From positions 434,001 to 498,000 of the forward strand of contig NZ_QBUD01000001.1 in the NCBI RefSeq assembly GCF_003058085.1: a stretch of 64,000 nucleotides of DNA. The letters run 5' to 3'. Within the stretch, counting starts at the first letter, position 1; each line of letters starts with the position of its first letter. This document shows positions 19,363 to 27,833 of this stretch, piece after piece. Origin of the DNA: Yoonia sediminilitoris (GTDB lineage Bacteria > Pseudomonadota > Alphaproteobacteria > Rhodobacterales > Rhodobacteraceae). The notes under the pieces were generated by a model, which saw only the letters and a program-made list of their open reading frames with translations, made no database searches and was not told the origin of the DNA. The translations under genes and the position numbers were made by a program.

Positions 19363-19746
19363 GTGGACGTGCGCCATATCTCTACCGGGTCCCCGTTCGA
19401 GGCGCAGATCGGCTATAGCCGGGCAGTTGTCGCGGATGGATGGGTCTTTGTGGCAGGTACCACCGGTTATGATTACAGCACAATGACAATGCCGGATAGC
19501 ATTGTTGACCAATGCCGCAACGCGTTGGAAACGATTGGCAAAGCGCTTAGCGATGCGGGCAGCGGCATCGATCATGTGGTGCGCGTTACCTATATTGTGC
19601 CCGATGCGGGTGACTGGCCCGCTTGCTGGCCCGTAACCTCTGCCACCTTCGCCAAGGCGCGCCCGGCAGCGACGATGATATCGGCGCAATTGCAGAACCC
19701 GGAAATGAAAATCGAAATAGAGGTGACAGCACGGATCGCCGATTAG
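19363..19746 (+). CDS. RidA/YjgF/Rid family protein
   Basis: This 127-residue protein of the Rid family has segments VADGWVFVAGTTGYD and a C-terminal KIEIEVTARI. Family members hydrolyse reactive enamine/imine intermediates of pyridoxal-phosphate enzymes. The usual catalytic Arg region near residue 100 reads FAKARPAATMIS, so Arg is present (RPA). The start is GTG, three bases after the clpX stop, which suggests translational coupling. The sequence diverges from classic RidA, so the subfamily is uncertain. Confidence 0.85.
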   Translation: MDVRHISTGSPFEAQIGYSRAVVADGWVFVAGTTGYDYSTMTMPDSIVDQCRNALETIGKALSDAGSGIDHVVRVTYIVPDAGDWPACWPVTSATFAKARPAATMISAQLQNPEMKIEIEVTARIAD

Positions 19747-19866
19747 GGTCATTCATGCTGCCAAAAATCGCATGCAGTTCAGCGCAGGCCAGTGACTGCA
19801 ACACATGTAAGGCTGGACGTTGGCGCGCAGTTCGTGCAAGACAACAGCAGAAATCGGAGACGCGAC

Positions 19867-20250
19867 ATGGGCCTTGGTCATAATATCAAACGCATCTTTA
19901 CCTGGTGGGACGGGCAGTCCTACGGGACCCAACTGTGGACCAGCCGCAATGGCGAAAAAGTTGGTGAGGACGCGGAAGGCAACATCTATTATCGCAACGC
20001 CGACGACAGCCGCCGTTGGGTCATTTATAACGGTGCAAACGAAGCGTCGCGGGTTTCGCCAGAGTGGCATGGTTGGTTGCACCGCACGTGGGACCAGCCG
20101 CCGACGGAAGTTGCTGTCAAACACAAGGACTGGGAAAAACCGCATCAGGAAAACCTGACAGGTACTGCGGCGGCCTATGCGCCTGCGGGCTCGATTCGCC
20201 GGTCCGCACCGGCAGAGCGATCTGACTATGAGGCCTGGACGCCTGAATAG
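19867..20250 (+). CDS. NADH:ubiquinone oxidoreductase subunit NDUFA12 family protein
   Basis: This 127-residue protein contains the NDUFA12/B17.2 signature: WWDGQSYGTQLWTSRNGE, then RRWVIYNG and SPEWHGWLHRT. It is the accessory complex I subunit that alphaproteobacteria share with mitochondria, located on the membrane-facing side of the peripheral arm. It stands outside the nuo operon, as is usual. The start ATG 19867 gives the family N-terminus; the frame is open 25 codons further without homology. Confidence 0.95.
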   Translation: MGLGHNIKRIFTWWDGQSYGTQLWTSRNGEKVGEDAEGNIYYRNADDSRRWVIYNGANEASRVSPEWHGWLHRTWDQPPTEVAVKHKDWEKPHQENLTGTAAAYAPAGSIRRSAPAERSDYEAWTPE

Positions 20251-20259
20251 GAAGCCGTC

Positions 20260-20622
20260 ATGCGTGCCATGCTATCAGCGATTTGCCTGTGTTCCGCAAC
20301 ATTGACGTTCGCGCAAGACGCTACAGTAACGCAGGCAACTGGCGGTGAATTGCGCGTTCTTGATAAGCTGACGGGCGCTGTTGTCGACATGACCCTGCGC
20401 ACCGGTGAAACAGGCGTTATCGGCTATCTTGAAGTGACTCTGGTGGCTTGCCGTTATCCAACCGACAACCCGTCAGGTGACGCATATGCACAGGTCGACA
20501 TTTACTATCAGAATGGCAGTGCCCCGATTTTTTCCGGGTGGATGCTGGCGTCGTCCCCTGCTTTGAATGCATTGGACCATCCGCGCTACGACGTCTGGGC
20601 ATTACGCTGCAACACGTCCTGA
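20260..20622 (+). CDS. DUF2155 secreted protein
   Basis: This 120-residue protein has a signal peptide ending around LTFAQ and a body matching DUF2155 (GELRVLDKLTGAVVDMTLRTGE, CRYP, FSGWMLASSPALNALDHPRYDVW). The domain is common in alphaproteobacteria and commonly follows the NDUFA12 gene, as here, 9 bases downstream. Two cysteines (in ACRYP and LRCNTS) may form a disulfide in the periplasm. Function unknown. The 3' end overlaps the convergent aat gene by 37 bases. Confidence 0.88.
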   Translation: MRAMLSAICLCSATLTFAQDATVTQATGGELRVLDKLTGAVVDMTLRTGETGVIGYLEVTLVACRYPTDNPSGDAYAQVDIYYQNGSAPIFSGWMLASSPALNALDHPRYDVWALRCNTS

Positions 20623-21233
20623 GCGGGCGGAACAGGCCCCGGTGCATCGAAAGAGGCCGATTTCTCCACAGCGGCCGCCAACTGTTTGCGGTATTCTGCC
20701 CTCGGGATCTCGATCGCGCCCAGACTGGCCAGATGAGGGGTGATAAACTGCGTGTCAAAAAGGGTGAAGCCGCCCAAACACAGCAGATCCACCAGATAGG
20801 CCAAGGCGACCTTTGACGCATCCGTTGCGCGGCTGAACATGCTTTCGCCAAAGAAGGCTGCGCCCACAGTCACCCCGTAGACGCCACCAACCAGCGCCTT
20901 GTCCCGCCAGACTTCGATAGAGTGTGCGTGCCCCTGACGGAAAAGTGCGGCATAAAGGTCGAAGATGGTGTCGCTGATCCATGTCTCAGGGCGGTCAGCA
21001 CAGCCAGCTACGACATCTTCGAAGGCCGCATCAACGGTCACGGAAAACTGCCCGCGCCGCATCGTCCGGGCTAGGCTGCGGGATATCCGAAAACCATCCA
21101 ATGGGATAACGCCGCGCATCTTGGGATCAACCCAGAACACTTCCGGGTCGTCGCGCCCTTCTGACATGGGGAACACGCCGACCCTGTAGGCCTGCAACAA
21201 AAGTGCGGGCGTCAGGGTCGGTTCATCGCGCAT
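20586..21233 (-). CDS. aat: Leucyl/phenylalanyl-tRNA--protein transferase
   Basis: This 215-residue enzyme transfers Leu or Phe from aminoacyl-tRNA to the N-terminal Arg or Lys of proteins, creating N-degrons for ClpS/ClpAP. Recognisable segments are LLLQAYRVGVFPMSE, SIEVWRDKALVGGVYGV and FFGESMFSRATDASKVAL. Length is typical. It starts 3 bases after the accC stop on the same strand, so it probably belongs to the accBC transcript. Confidence 0.97.
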   Translation of the reverse strand: MRDEPTLTPALLLQAYRVGVFPMSEGRDDPEVFWVDPKMRGVIPLDGFRISRSLARTMRRGQFSVTVDAAFEDVVAGCADRPETWISDTIFDLYAALFRQGHAHSIEVWRDKALVGGVYGVTVGAAFFGESMFSRATDASKVALAYLVDLLCLGGFTLFDTQFITPHLASLGAIEIPRAEYRKQLAAAVEKSASFDAPGPVPPAQDVLQRNAQTS

Positions 21234-21236
21234 CGC

Positions 21237-22583
21237 TCAAGCCAGATTTTGATCGAGCCAATGTTCAAGCCAGTGGATGTTATAGTCACCAGTCTGAACG
21301 GCTTCTTCGGCCAGCAGTGCGTGGAACAGCGGTACGGTTGTATCGACTCCGTCCACGATCAGCTCACCCAATGCCCGTGCCAGACGCGCCAGCGCCTCTG
21401 GCCGATCGCGTCCGTGCACGATGAGTTTGCCAATCAAACTGTCGTAATAGGGTGGGATGCGATAGCCATCGTAAAGGGCGGAATCCATGCGCACGCCCAA
21501 TCCACCCGGCGCGTGGTACTGGGTGATCGTACCGGGGCAGGGGGAAAAACTAGGGAGTTTTTCCGCATTGATCCGCACTTCGATTGCGTGTCCGTTGATC
21601 TGCAAATCGTCCTGCGCAAATGACATAGGTAGCCCCGACGCCACGCGCAATTGTTCGCGCACCAGATCAACCCCAAAGATGGATTCCGTGACGGGGTGTT
21701 CCACCTGTAGGCGGGTGTTCATCTCGATGAAATAGAACTCATCATTTTCGAACAGAAACTCGATCGTCCCGGCACCAATGTAGTTGATGCGAGCGACCGC
21801 ATCGGCACAGACCTTGCCGATTCGCGCGCGCAACTCAGGCGTGATGCAGGGACCGGGCGCTTCTTCAAAAACCTTTTGATGCCGCCGCTGCAGCGAACAA
21901 TCCCGTTCGCCCAGATGCACCGCATTGCCTTTGCCATCGCCAAAAACCTGAATTTCGATATGGCGCGGTGTGGTCAGGTACTTTTCAATATAGACTTCAT
22001 CGTTGCCGAATGCGGCTTTGCCTTCGGCACGCGCAGACATGAATGCCTGCTCCATTTCGGTCGCTGTCTTGGCAACTTTCATGCCGCGCCCGCCACCGCC
22101 TGCGGTTGCTTTGATGATGACCGGATAACCGATTTCCTCGCCGATCCGTTTTGCATCGGCCAAGGTTGGCACGCCGCCGTCAGATCCGGGCACGCAAGGC
22201 ACGCCGAGTTGTTTCATCGTGTCCTTGGCGGTGATCTTGTCGCCCATGACGCGAATATGCTCGGCCGTTGGGCCGATGAAGGTCAGGTCGTGATCTTCGA
22301 CGACTTGTACAAAGGCGGCATTTTCGGAAAGGAAGCCGTAGCCCGGATGGATTGCTTGGGCACCGGTGATTTCGCATGCGGAAATGATCGCGGGGAATGA
22401 CAAGTAGCTGTCAGCGGAAGAGGGGGGGCCGATGCAGACGGCCTCATCGGCCATGCGCACATGCATCGCATCCGAATCCGCAGTTGAATGTACAGCGACC
22501 GATTTGACGCCCATCTCGCGGCAGGCCCTGACGACACGCAGGGCGATTTCGCCCCGGTTCGCGATAAGTATTTTGTCGAACAT
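21237..22583 (-). CDS. accC: Acetyl-CoA carboxylase biotin carboxylase subunit
   Basis: This 448-residue ATP-grasp enzyme carboxylates biotin on AccB using bicarbonate and ATP, the first half of acetyl-CoA carboxylation in fatty acid synthesis. It has the N-terminal [19 protein letters not shown], the glycine-rich ATP loop GGGGRGMKV and the catalytic region [14 protein letters not shown]. It follows accB by 9 bases in the standard accBC arrangement. Confidence 0.98.
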   Translation of the reverse strand: MFDKILIANRGEIALRVVRACREMGVKSVAVHSTADSDAMHVRMADEAVCIGPPSSADSYLSFPAIISACEITGAQAIHPGYGFLSENAAFVQVVEDHDLTFIGPTAEHIRVMGDKITAKDTMKQLGVPCVPGSDGGVPTLADAKRIGEEIGYPVIIKATAGGGGRGMKVAKTATEMEQAFMSARAEGKAAFGNDEVYIEKYLTTPRHIEIQVFGDGKGNAVHLGERDCSLQRRHQKVFEEAPGPCITPELRARIGKVCADAVARINYIGAGTIEFLFENDEFYFIEMNTRLQVEHPVTESIFGVDLVREQLRVASGLPMSFAQDDLQINGHAIEVRINAEKLPSFSPCPGTITQYHAPGGLGVRMDSALYDGYRIPPYYDSLIGKLIVHGRDRPEALARLARALGELIVDGVDTTVPLFHALLAEEAVQTGDYNIHWLEHWLDQNLA

Positions 22584-22592
22584 TGGTGCGCC

Positions 22593-23087
22593 CTATTCGA
22601 TGATGACGAGAGGCGCGCCAAATTCAACGGCGCCGCCATCTTCGACAAGGATGCGTTTGACCGTGCCGGCGCGGCTGGCCGGGATGTGATTCATTGTTTT
22701 CATAGCTTCGATGATCAGCAATGTGTCGCCTTCCTTGACGGCGGAACCAACGCTGATGAAAGAGGCAGCACCTGGCTCTGGTGCCATATAGACGGTGCCG
22801 ACCATGGGGGATGTCACCGCGCCCGGGTGGCTGGCTGGGTCCGCTTCGGCGCTTGCCGCTGCGGCCGCCGCAGCAGGCGATGCCGTTGCCACAGGGGGCA
22901 CGTCGGGCCGTGGCGCTGGTGCCTGCACCGCTACTGTCTGGGTGTGGCGACTGACGCGCACATTCAAACTGTCGTTTTCAGCGTAGTCCCGTTTCACTTG
23001 AAGCTCTGTCAGGTCGTTTTCGCGCAGCAATTCTGCCAGCGCCTGAATAAAGCTGACATCGCTGTCGTGAGATGTTTTGTTGCTCAT
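22593..23087 (-). CDS. accB: Acetyl-CoA carboxylase biotin carboxyl carrier protein
   Basis: This 164-residue protein has a C-terminal biotinyl domain with the EAMKTMNHI motif; Lys130 is the biotinylation site. An Ala/Pro-rich flexible linker (about residues 52-85) joins it to the N-terminal dimerisation part. It carries carboxybiotin between AccC and the carboxyltransferase. The start is set at MSNKTSH, because the frame upstream is not conserved in type. Confidence 0.97.
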   Translation of the reverse strand: MSNKTSHDSDVSFIQALAELLRENDLTELQVKRDYAENDSLNVRVSRHTQTVAVQAPAPRPDVPPVATASPAAAAAAASAEADPASHPGAVTSPMVGTVYMAPEPGAASFISVGSAVKEGDTLLIIEAMKTMNHIPASRAGTVKRILVEDGGAVEFGAPLVIIE

Positions 23088-23195
23088 CTTTTCCTCGGCC
23101 AGTTGCCCTTGTGGGCGGTACTCTGCAAGCACCGTCGAAACGCTTATAGGGGAAGCCGATGATGGTGGAAAGCGGGACGCGATTGAAAAAGATGG

Positions 23196-23702
23196 CTACT
23201 GTTCGTCAGGCTGTTTGATAGCGCTTTTCTGTGCGGGCTCCGGAGCGGGAGCAGGTTGCTTGAGTTCAACAGGTTCCCGCTTCGGCTTGCCGGGCAAATC
23301 AGCGGTTGGCGCTGCTAATTCTGGTGTCGCGGAAATCGGGGTTACAGGGGCAGCCTCTTGGTCTTCTTTGCCTTTGTTTGCGACATCGGTCACCGTGCTG
23401 TCGTCCTCTTCGGTCGCTTCAAGAGCGGGTTCTTCCTTCTCGAATGGCAGCATCGGCACGTTGTAGGGTTTCAGGGTCCGCTCAGGCGGTGCTATTTCGC
23501 CGGGGTTTTCGGGAAACGCGGTCCCGGACAGACGGGCGTTCACGACTTGCGCCACAAATGCCTTGTCTGACGGAATCACGGAAATACCGTCCAGCGCCTT
23601 GGGGGGCGGAACCCTATCATCTGCGTAGGCCTGCCGTTGTTCCAGCGCATAAGGGATTGCGCTGGCGGCCGCGGATGGGGGCAATGCGAGCGTTGTATCC
23701 AT
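23196..23702 (-). CDS. Proline/acid-rich protein of unknown function
   Basis: I do not recognise this 168-residue protein. Its first 85 residues look ordered (for example DKAFVAQVVNARLSG), and the C-terminal half is rich in Pro, Glu, Ala and Lys and probably disordered. No signal peptide, membrane segment or known motif is evident. ATG 23702 is preceded by GGAGGTG at good spacing. It lies 108 bases upstream of accB on the same strand and could be the first gene of that transcript. Confidence 0.65.
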   Translation of the reverse strand: MDTTLALPPSAAASAIPYALEQRQAYADDRVPPPKALDGISVIPSDKAFVAQVVNARLSGTAFPENPGEIAPPERTLKPYNVPMLPFEKEEPALEATEEDDSTVTDVANKGKEDQEAAPVTPISATPELAAPTADLPGKPKREPVELKQPAPAPEPAQKSAIKQPDEQ

Positions 23703-23819
23703 AATAAGCACCTCCAGATGCGGGTTTTAGACACTGTCAGTTTCGCTTTTGCGCGTCACCGAAGTCTTAATTTGGCATCAAAGGTTGATTAGACTTTAAG
23801 ATTAACGCGGAAGGTCACG

Positions 23820-23856
23820 AAAAAGTCCTGAAAAACCGATCCGGTTCGTCAGGACT
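23820..23856 (-). terminator. Rho-independent terminator of the liv operon
   Basis: On the minus strand, AGTCCTGA pairs with TCAGGACT, with an inner AACC/GGTT pairing, and a run of five T follows. It lies 28 bases after the livF stop, so it should end the five-gene ABC transporter transcript. Confidence 0.85.
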
Positions 23857-23883
23857 CTTGTCATGTTGGCTAAGCAGATGTGA

Positions 23884-24633
23884 TCAGATTGCGAGATATT
23901 GTGCCCGCAACTGTTCGTTTTCGAGCACTTCCGCAGCGGAGCCGTCAAAGACGACCGTGCCCGTATCAAGGATAACAGCGCGATCGGCCAGTTTCAGCGC
24001 TGCAACGGCGTTTTGCTCGACGATTATGGTTGTGATTCCCTGATCGCGGATAATGCCAAGTGTCTTTGCAATTTCCTGTACGATGACGGGGGCCAGACCT
24101 TCGTAGGGTTCGTCCAGCAAGAGAATTTTGATATCGCGCGCCAGCGCACGCGCGATCGACAGCATCTGCTGCTCACCGCCTGACAGGGTGACGCCTTCCT
24201 GTTTGCGGCGTTCTCCCAGCCGGGGGAACAGGTCGTAGATGCGTTGCAGGGACCAGCCTTTCGGCGGCGCAATCTGTGCCAGTTGCAGATTTTCCTCGAC
24301 GGTGAGACCCGGAATGATGCGGCGGTCTTCGGGCACCAGCGCGATCCCCGCGCCTGCAGCCTGATGGCTTTTCATTTCATGCAAAGGTTGATGGTCAAGC
24401 CAGATTTCACCATGCTTGAGCTCGGGGTCGTCAAGCCGGGCTATTGTGCGCAGCGTCGATGTCTTGCCGGCACCGTTCCGGCCCAGCAGGGCCAGGATCT
24501 CTCCCTCATGCACATTGAAGCTGATGTTCTGGACGATATAGCTTTCGCCATAATAGGCTTCGATCTCCCAGACGCTGAGAAAGGCCGGATGAGTTGCGGC
24601 GTTGTTGGCGTGTTTATTGAATGGTGCGTTCAT
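23884..24633 (-). CDS. livF: Branched-chain amino acid-type ABC transporter ATP-binding protein (LivF)
   Basis: This 249-residue ABC ATPase has Walker A GRNGAGKT, signature LSGGEQQMLSIARAL and Walker B ILLLDEPYEGLAP. The short length and YDLFPRLGERR segment place it in the LivF class, one of two cytoplasmic ATPases of a HAAT transporter. It is the last gene of the operon and is followed by an intrinsic terminator. A 74-base gap with two AT-rich palindromes separates it from livG. Confidence 0.93.
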   Translation of the reverse strand: MNAPFNKHANNAATHPAFLSVWEIEAYYGESYIVQNISFNVHEGEILALLGRNGAGKTSTLRTIARLDDPELKHGEIWLDHQPLHEMKSHQAAGAGIALVPEDRRIIPGLTVEENLQLAQIAPPKGWSLQRIYDLFPRLGERRKQEGVTLSGGEQQMLSIARALARDIKILLLDEPYEGLAPVIVQEIAKTLGIIRDQGITTIIVEQNAVAALKLADRAVILDTGTVVFDGSAAEVLENEQLRAQYLAI

Positions 24634-24654
24634 TTTTGTTTCTCCTGCCGTTGC

Positions 24655-24702
24655 ATTTTCTTCTTGAAGAAAATGGCGGGCAAATTTTTCTAGAAAAATT
24701 TG
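24655..24702 (-). repeat. Two tandem AT-rich palindromes between livG and livF
   Basis: Arms ATTTTCTTC / GAAGAAAAT (24655-24674) enclose two bases. After six bases comes a perfect palindrome of arms CAAATTTTTC / GAAAAATTTG around TA (24681-24702). Both would form RNA hairpins in the livG-livF message. They could lower or stabilise livF expression, or be a mobile palindromic repeat unit. Confidence 0.6.
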
Positions 24703-24707
24703 GGTCC

Positions 24708-25466
24708 TCAGACCTGCGCCTCTCCCAGATACGCTTCGCGAACTTTCGGATGGCCTTTGATATTGTCAGGCGTATCTTCCACCAGCGGTGTGCCCTGCGC
24801 CAGAACCGTAATCCGCTCGGCGAGAGAGAATACAACATTCATGTCATGCTCGATGATCGCCATCGTGATCCCGCGTTTTGTGCGGATTTCCTTGAGCAGG
24901 TTGATCGTGTTTTCTGTGTCGGCCCGCGCCATGCCTGCAGTGGGTTCGTCCAACAGCAAGAGACGGGGATCCTGCACCAAACACATTGCCATTTCGAGCC
25001 GCCGCTTGTCGCCACGCGACAGGCTTGATGCTATCATATGCCGTTTTTCGAGCATATTCACATCTGCAAGGATTTCTTCTGCCTGCTGATGGATCGCCTT
25101 CTCGGAAAAGACGCTTTCGATCGCGTGCATCCGGAATGAACCATCTCGTTTGGCAAAGCAGGGAATAAGGACATTCTCAAAGACCGAGAGGTCACTGAAT
25201 ATCTCGGGTGTCTGAAACACCCTGCTGATCCCCATCTGGTTGATCTCGTGCGGTTTGCGTCCCAGGACGGATTGCCCGTCGAACATGACCGACCCGCTGT
25301 CGGGGATCAGTTTCCCCACCAGCACGTTCAGCAATGTCGATTTGCCTGCCCCGTTGGGGCCGATGATGGCATGCACCGTATTTTCGGCCACGCTGAGGTT
25401 CACGTCACCCAAAGCTTGCAGACCGCCAAAGCGCTTGTTGATACCTTTGACTTCAAGGATTCCCAT
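24708..25466 (-). CDS. livG: Branched-chain amino acid-type ABC transporter ATP-binding protein (LivG)
   Basis: This 252-residue ATPase has Walker A GPNGAGKS, signature LSRGDKRRLEMAMCL and Walker B LLLLDEPTAGMA. The VNLSVAENTVHAIIGPNG start and the insert around EIFSDLSVFENV are typical of the LivG class. The signature reads LSRGD rather than LSGGE, a substitution seen in urea/amide-type HAAT ATPases (UrtD), so the substrate may be an amide or urea rather than a branched-chain amino acid. Confidence 0.92.
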   Translation of the reverse strand: MGILEVKGINKRFGGLQALGDVNLSVAENTVHAIIGPNGAGKSTLLNVLVGKLIPDSGSVMFDGQSVLGRKPHEINQMGISRVFQTPEIFSDLSVFENVLIPCFAKRDGSFRMHAIESVFSEKAIHQQAEEILADVNMLEKRHMIASSLSRGDKRRLEMAMCLVQDPRLLLLDEPTAGMARADTENTINLLKEIRTKRGITMAIIEHDMNVVFSLAERITVLAQGTPLVEDTPDNIKGHPKVREAYLGEAQV

Positions 25467-25478
25467 GTCAGTCTCTCC

Positions 25479-26675
25479 TTATTCAGCAGGCGTTGTGGCG
25501 CCGTCTTTGGCGTCGCTGGATTTCTTGCGGCGGAATATAGCGGCAATTTTTTGCCCGCCCTGAACCAATCCTCCGGGCAGGAAGATCACGACAAGCATGA
25601 ACAACAAGCCAAGTGTCAGGTGCCAGCCTTTGCCGACGAACGGATAGACAATCGCGATCATGACATCTTCTATGCCATCGGGCATCCAATAGAACCACTG
25701 CTCTAGCGTTGCCTTGTTGATCTTGGAGACGATGTTTTCAAAATATTTTATGAAACCTGCCCCGAGGACCGGCCCGATCAATGTGCCTGCACCACCGAGG
25801 ATTGTCATCAGCACAATCTCACCCGATGCTGTCCAGAACATCCGCTCGGCACCGGCTTGCGGGTCCATGGCCACCAGCAAGCCACCGGCAAGGCCGGCAT
25901 ACATCCCTGAGATGACAAAGGCCGCGAGCGTATAGGGCTTGGAATTCAGGCCGGTATAGCTCATCCGGGTCTGGTTGGATTTGATCGCCCGCAGCATCAT
26001 CCCGAATGGCGACCGGAAGATCCGGATCGAAATGTAGAAGGCGAGGATCATCATGACCGCTGCGACGTAGTAGCCAAAGTTGAATGTGAAAACCCAGCTT
26101 CCAACTGACATCTCGTAGGTGTCGCGCATGGCAAGACCAAACAGCGATGGAGTGGCGTTTTCCCCCGCTTCAAGCGCACCATCAAACAGGCGCACATCGC
26201 TGGCCTTTGGTTGCAGTCCCGTTTCGCCGCCTGTCAGCGGTGTAAGAACCGAGTAGGCAAGCGCGTATGACATCTGCGCAAAAGCAAGCGTCAGGATCGA
26301 GAAATAAATCCCTGATCGCCGCAGCGACACAAATCCGATGACCAGCGAAAACAGACCGGCGATGACGACGCTCAGCAAGATCGCAGGGACGATATTCATG
26401 CTGAGCAGCTTGAACATCCATACCGCGGCATAAGAACCCACACCCAAAAATGCGGCGTGCCCGAAGGACAGGTAGCCGGTCAGCCCGAACAGGATGTTAA
26501 ATCCAATCGCCAGAATTCCGAAGATCACGAAGCGTTGCATCAAATCAGGATAGCCTGCGTTGAACTGGGCCAGCTCTGAGCCTTCGGGGAAGGGGTTCAG
26601 GATGAAAGGAGCCAGCAGCGTCAGCACGACAACAATCAGCATGAGACGGAAGTCTTTTTTCTCAAGTCCAAGCAT
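25479..26675 (-). CDS. livM: Branched-chain amino acid-type ABC transporter permease (LivM)
   Basis: This 398-residue inner-membrane permease has several hydrophobic segments and the LivM hallmarks [21 protein letters not shown] and [18 protein letters not shown]. It forms the translocation channel with LivH. A charged C-terminal tail ([11 protein letters not shown]) faces the cytoplasm. It starts 3 bases after the livH stop and is followed 12 bases later by livG. Confidence 0.93.
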   Translation of the reverse strand: MLGLEKKDFRLMLIVVVLTLLAPFILNPFPEGSELAQFNAGYPDLMQRFVIFGILAIGFNILFGLTGYLSFGHAAFLGVGSYAAVWMFKLLSMNIVPAILLSVVIAGLFSLVIGFVSLRRSGIYFSILTLAFAQMSYALAYSVLTPLTGGETGLQPKASDVRLFDGALEAGENATPSLFGLAMRDTYEMSVGSWVFTFNFGYYVAAVMMILAFYISIRIFRSPFGMMLRAIKSNQTRMSYTGLNSKPYTLAAFVISGMYAGLAGGLLVAMDPQAGAERMFWTASGEIVLMTILGGAGTLIGPVLGAGFIKYFENIVSKINKATLEQWFYWMPDGIEDVMIAIVYPFVGKGWHLTLGLLFMLVVIFLPGGLVQGGQKIAAIFRRKKSSDAKDGATTPAE

Positions 26676-26678
26676 GGC

Positions 26679-27710
26679 TTAGTCCTCCATCACGCCCTTG
26701 CGGCCCATCAGGCCACGCGGACGCGTCAATAGAATGATAATAGCAACGAGGTAGATGATGATCTGGTTGATACCAGGAGCGATGTCGATCACCCAAGGCA
26801 TTGATGCAAAGCTTTCCAGAACACCCAGCAGGAAGCCGGCCAGAACGGCACCGGGCAGGGAGCCCATGCCGCCGACGACCACAACCACAAAGCTGAGCAC
26901 AAGGAAGTCCATCCCCATGTGATAGTTGGGCGACAGGATGGGTGTGTACATGACCCCTGCCAGCCCGGCGACAGCTGCCGCGATGCCGAACATGATCGTA
27001 AAGCGTTTGTCGATGTCGATACCCAGCAGGCCGACGGTTTCGCGGTCTGCCATCCCGGCGCGGACGACCATGCCGAAGGTAGTGAATTGCAGGAATGCAA
27101 AGACCGCACCGATCACAACAACCGAGAAGAAGAAGTAGACCAGACGCCAGTAAGGGTAGATGATCGCATTGGGATCAAATCCGAAAGCCACGCCGAAATC
27201 AAAACTACCTGTGAAGGCTTCGGGGGCCGGTGTGGGGATAGGGTTCGCCCCGTAGAAATATTTGATCACTTCCTGCAAGACGATCGCCAGACCAAAGGTC
27301 ACAAGAATCTGGTCCGCGTGCGGGCGTTTGTAGAAGTGCTTGATTAATCCGCGCTCCATCGCGAAACCGATCCCGATCATGATCGGGATGGCAAACAAAA
27401 TCGATATTGGCACCGCCCAGTCAATCATGACGTTACCTGCCGCCTCGCCAAACCAGTCGTAGATATAGGGAACGTCGACCTGCAAGGGATTGCCAAGGAA
27501 ATCGGTGCGGGTCTCATCCACGACCTTGTGGCTGAGCGTCAGCAGTTTGCTGACAGTGACGGCAACGAAAGAGCCCATCATGAACAGGGCGCCGTGCGCA
27601 AAGTTAACCACGCCCAACGTACCGAAGATGAGTGTCAGACCCAAGGCAATCAACGCATAAGCGGAACCTTTGTCGAGCCCGTTTAGGATTTGCAGAATGA
27701 TCTGATCCAT
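26679..27710 (-). CDS. livH: Branched-chain amino acid-type ABC transporter permease (LivH)
   Basis: This 343-residue permease has the LivH hallmarks LGLTLIFGTLGVVNFAHGAL and VVVVGGMGSLPGAVLAG. The start is set at MDQIILQILNGLDKG, preceded by AGAGGTC; the frame upstream carries no homology. It contains an insertion around residues 65-85 (VDVPYIYDWFGEAAGN) that is longer than in E. coli LivH. A strong hairpin separates it from the upstream binding-protein gene. Confidence 0.93.
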   Translation of the reverse strand: MDQIILQILNGLDKGSAYALIALGLTLIFGTLGVVNFAHGALFMMGSFVAVTVSKLLTLSHKVVDETRTDFLGNPLQVDVPYIYDWFGEAAGNVMIDWAVPISILFAIPIMIGIGFAMERGLIKHFYKRPHADQILVTFGLAIVLQEVIKYFYGANPIPTPAPEAFTGSFDFGVAFGFDPNAIIYPYWRLVYFFFSVVVIGAVFAFLQFTTFGMVVRAGMADRETVGLLGIDIDKRFTIMFGIAAAVAGLAGVMYTPILSPNYHMGMDFLVLSFVVVVVGGMGSLPGAVLAGFLLGVLESFASMPWVIDIAPGINQIIIYLVAIIILLTRPRGLMGRKGVMED

Positions 27711-27796
27711 CTGGTGACCTCTGTTATTTGACAAAACGACCACATCGCCCCGCGCGAGCAGGTGCGCGTGATGTGCACAATGTCTGGAGAAAAGGA

Positions 27797-27825
27797 TGTG
27801 TCACCGCCGTTTCGGCGGTGACACA
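27797..27825 (-). promoter_or_regulatory. Strong intercistronic hairpin after the binding-protein gene
   Basis: A perfect 12-bp stem (TGTGTCACCGCC / GGCGGTGACACA) with a 5-base loop lies 9 bases downstream of the substrate-binding protein stop and upstream of livH. On the minus strand only a weak T-rich stretch follows. This fits an mRNA-stabilising or partial-termination hairpin that would keep binding protein in excess of permease. Confidence 0.75.
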
Positions 27826-27833
27826 ATATGTGT

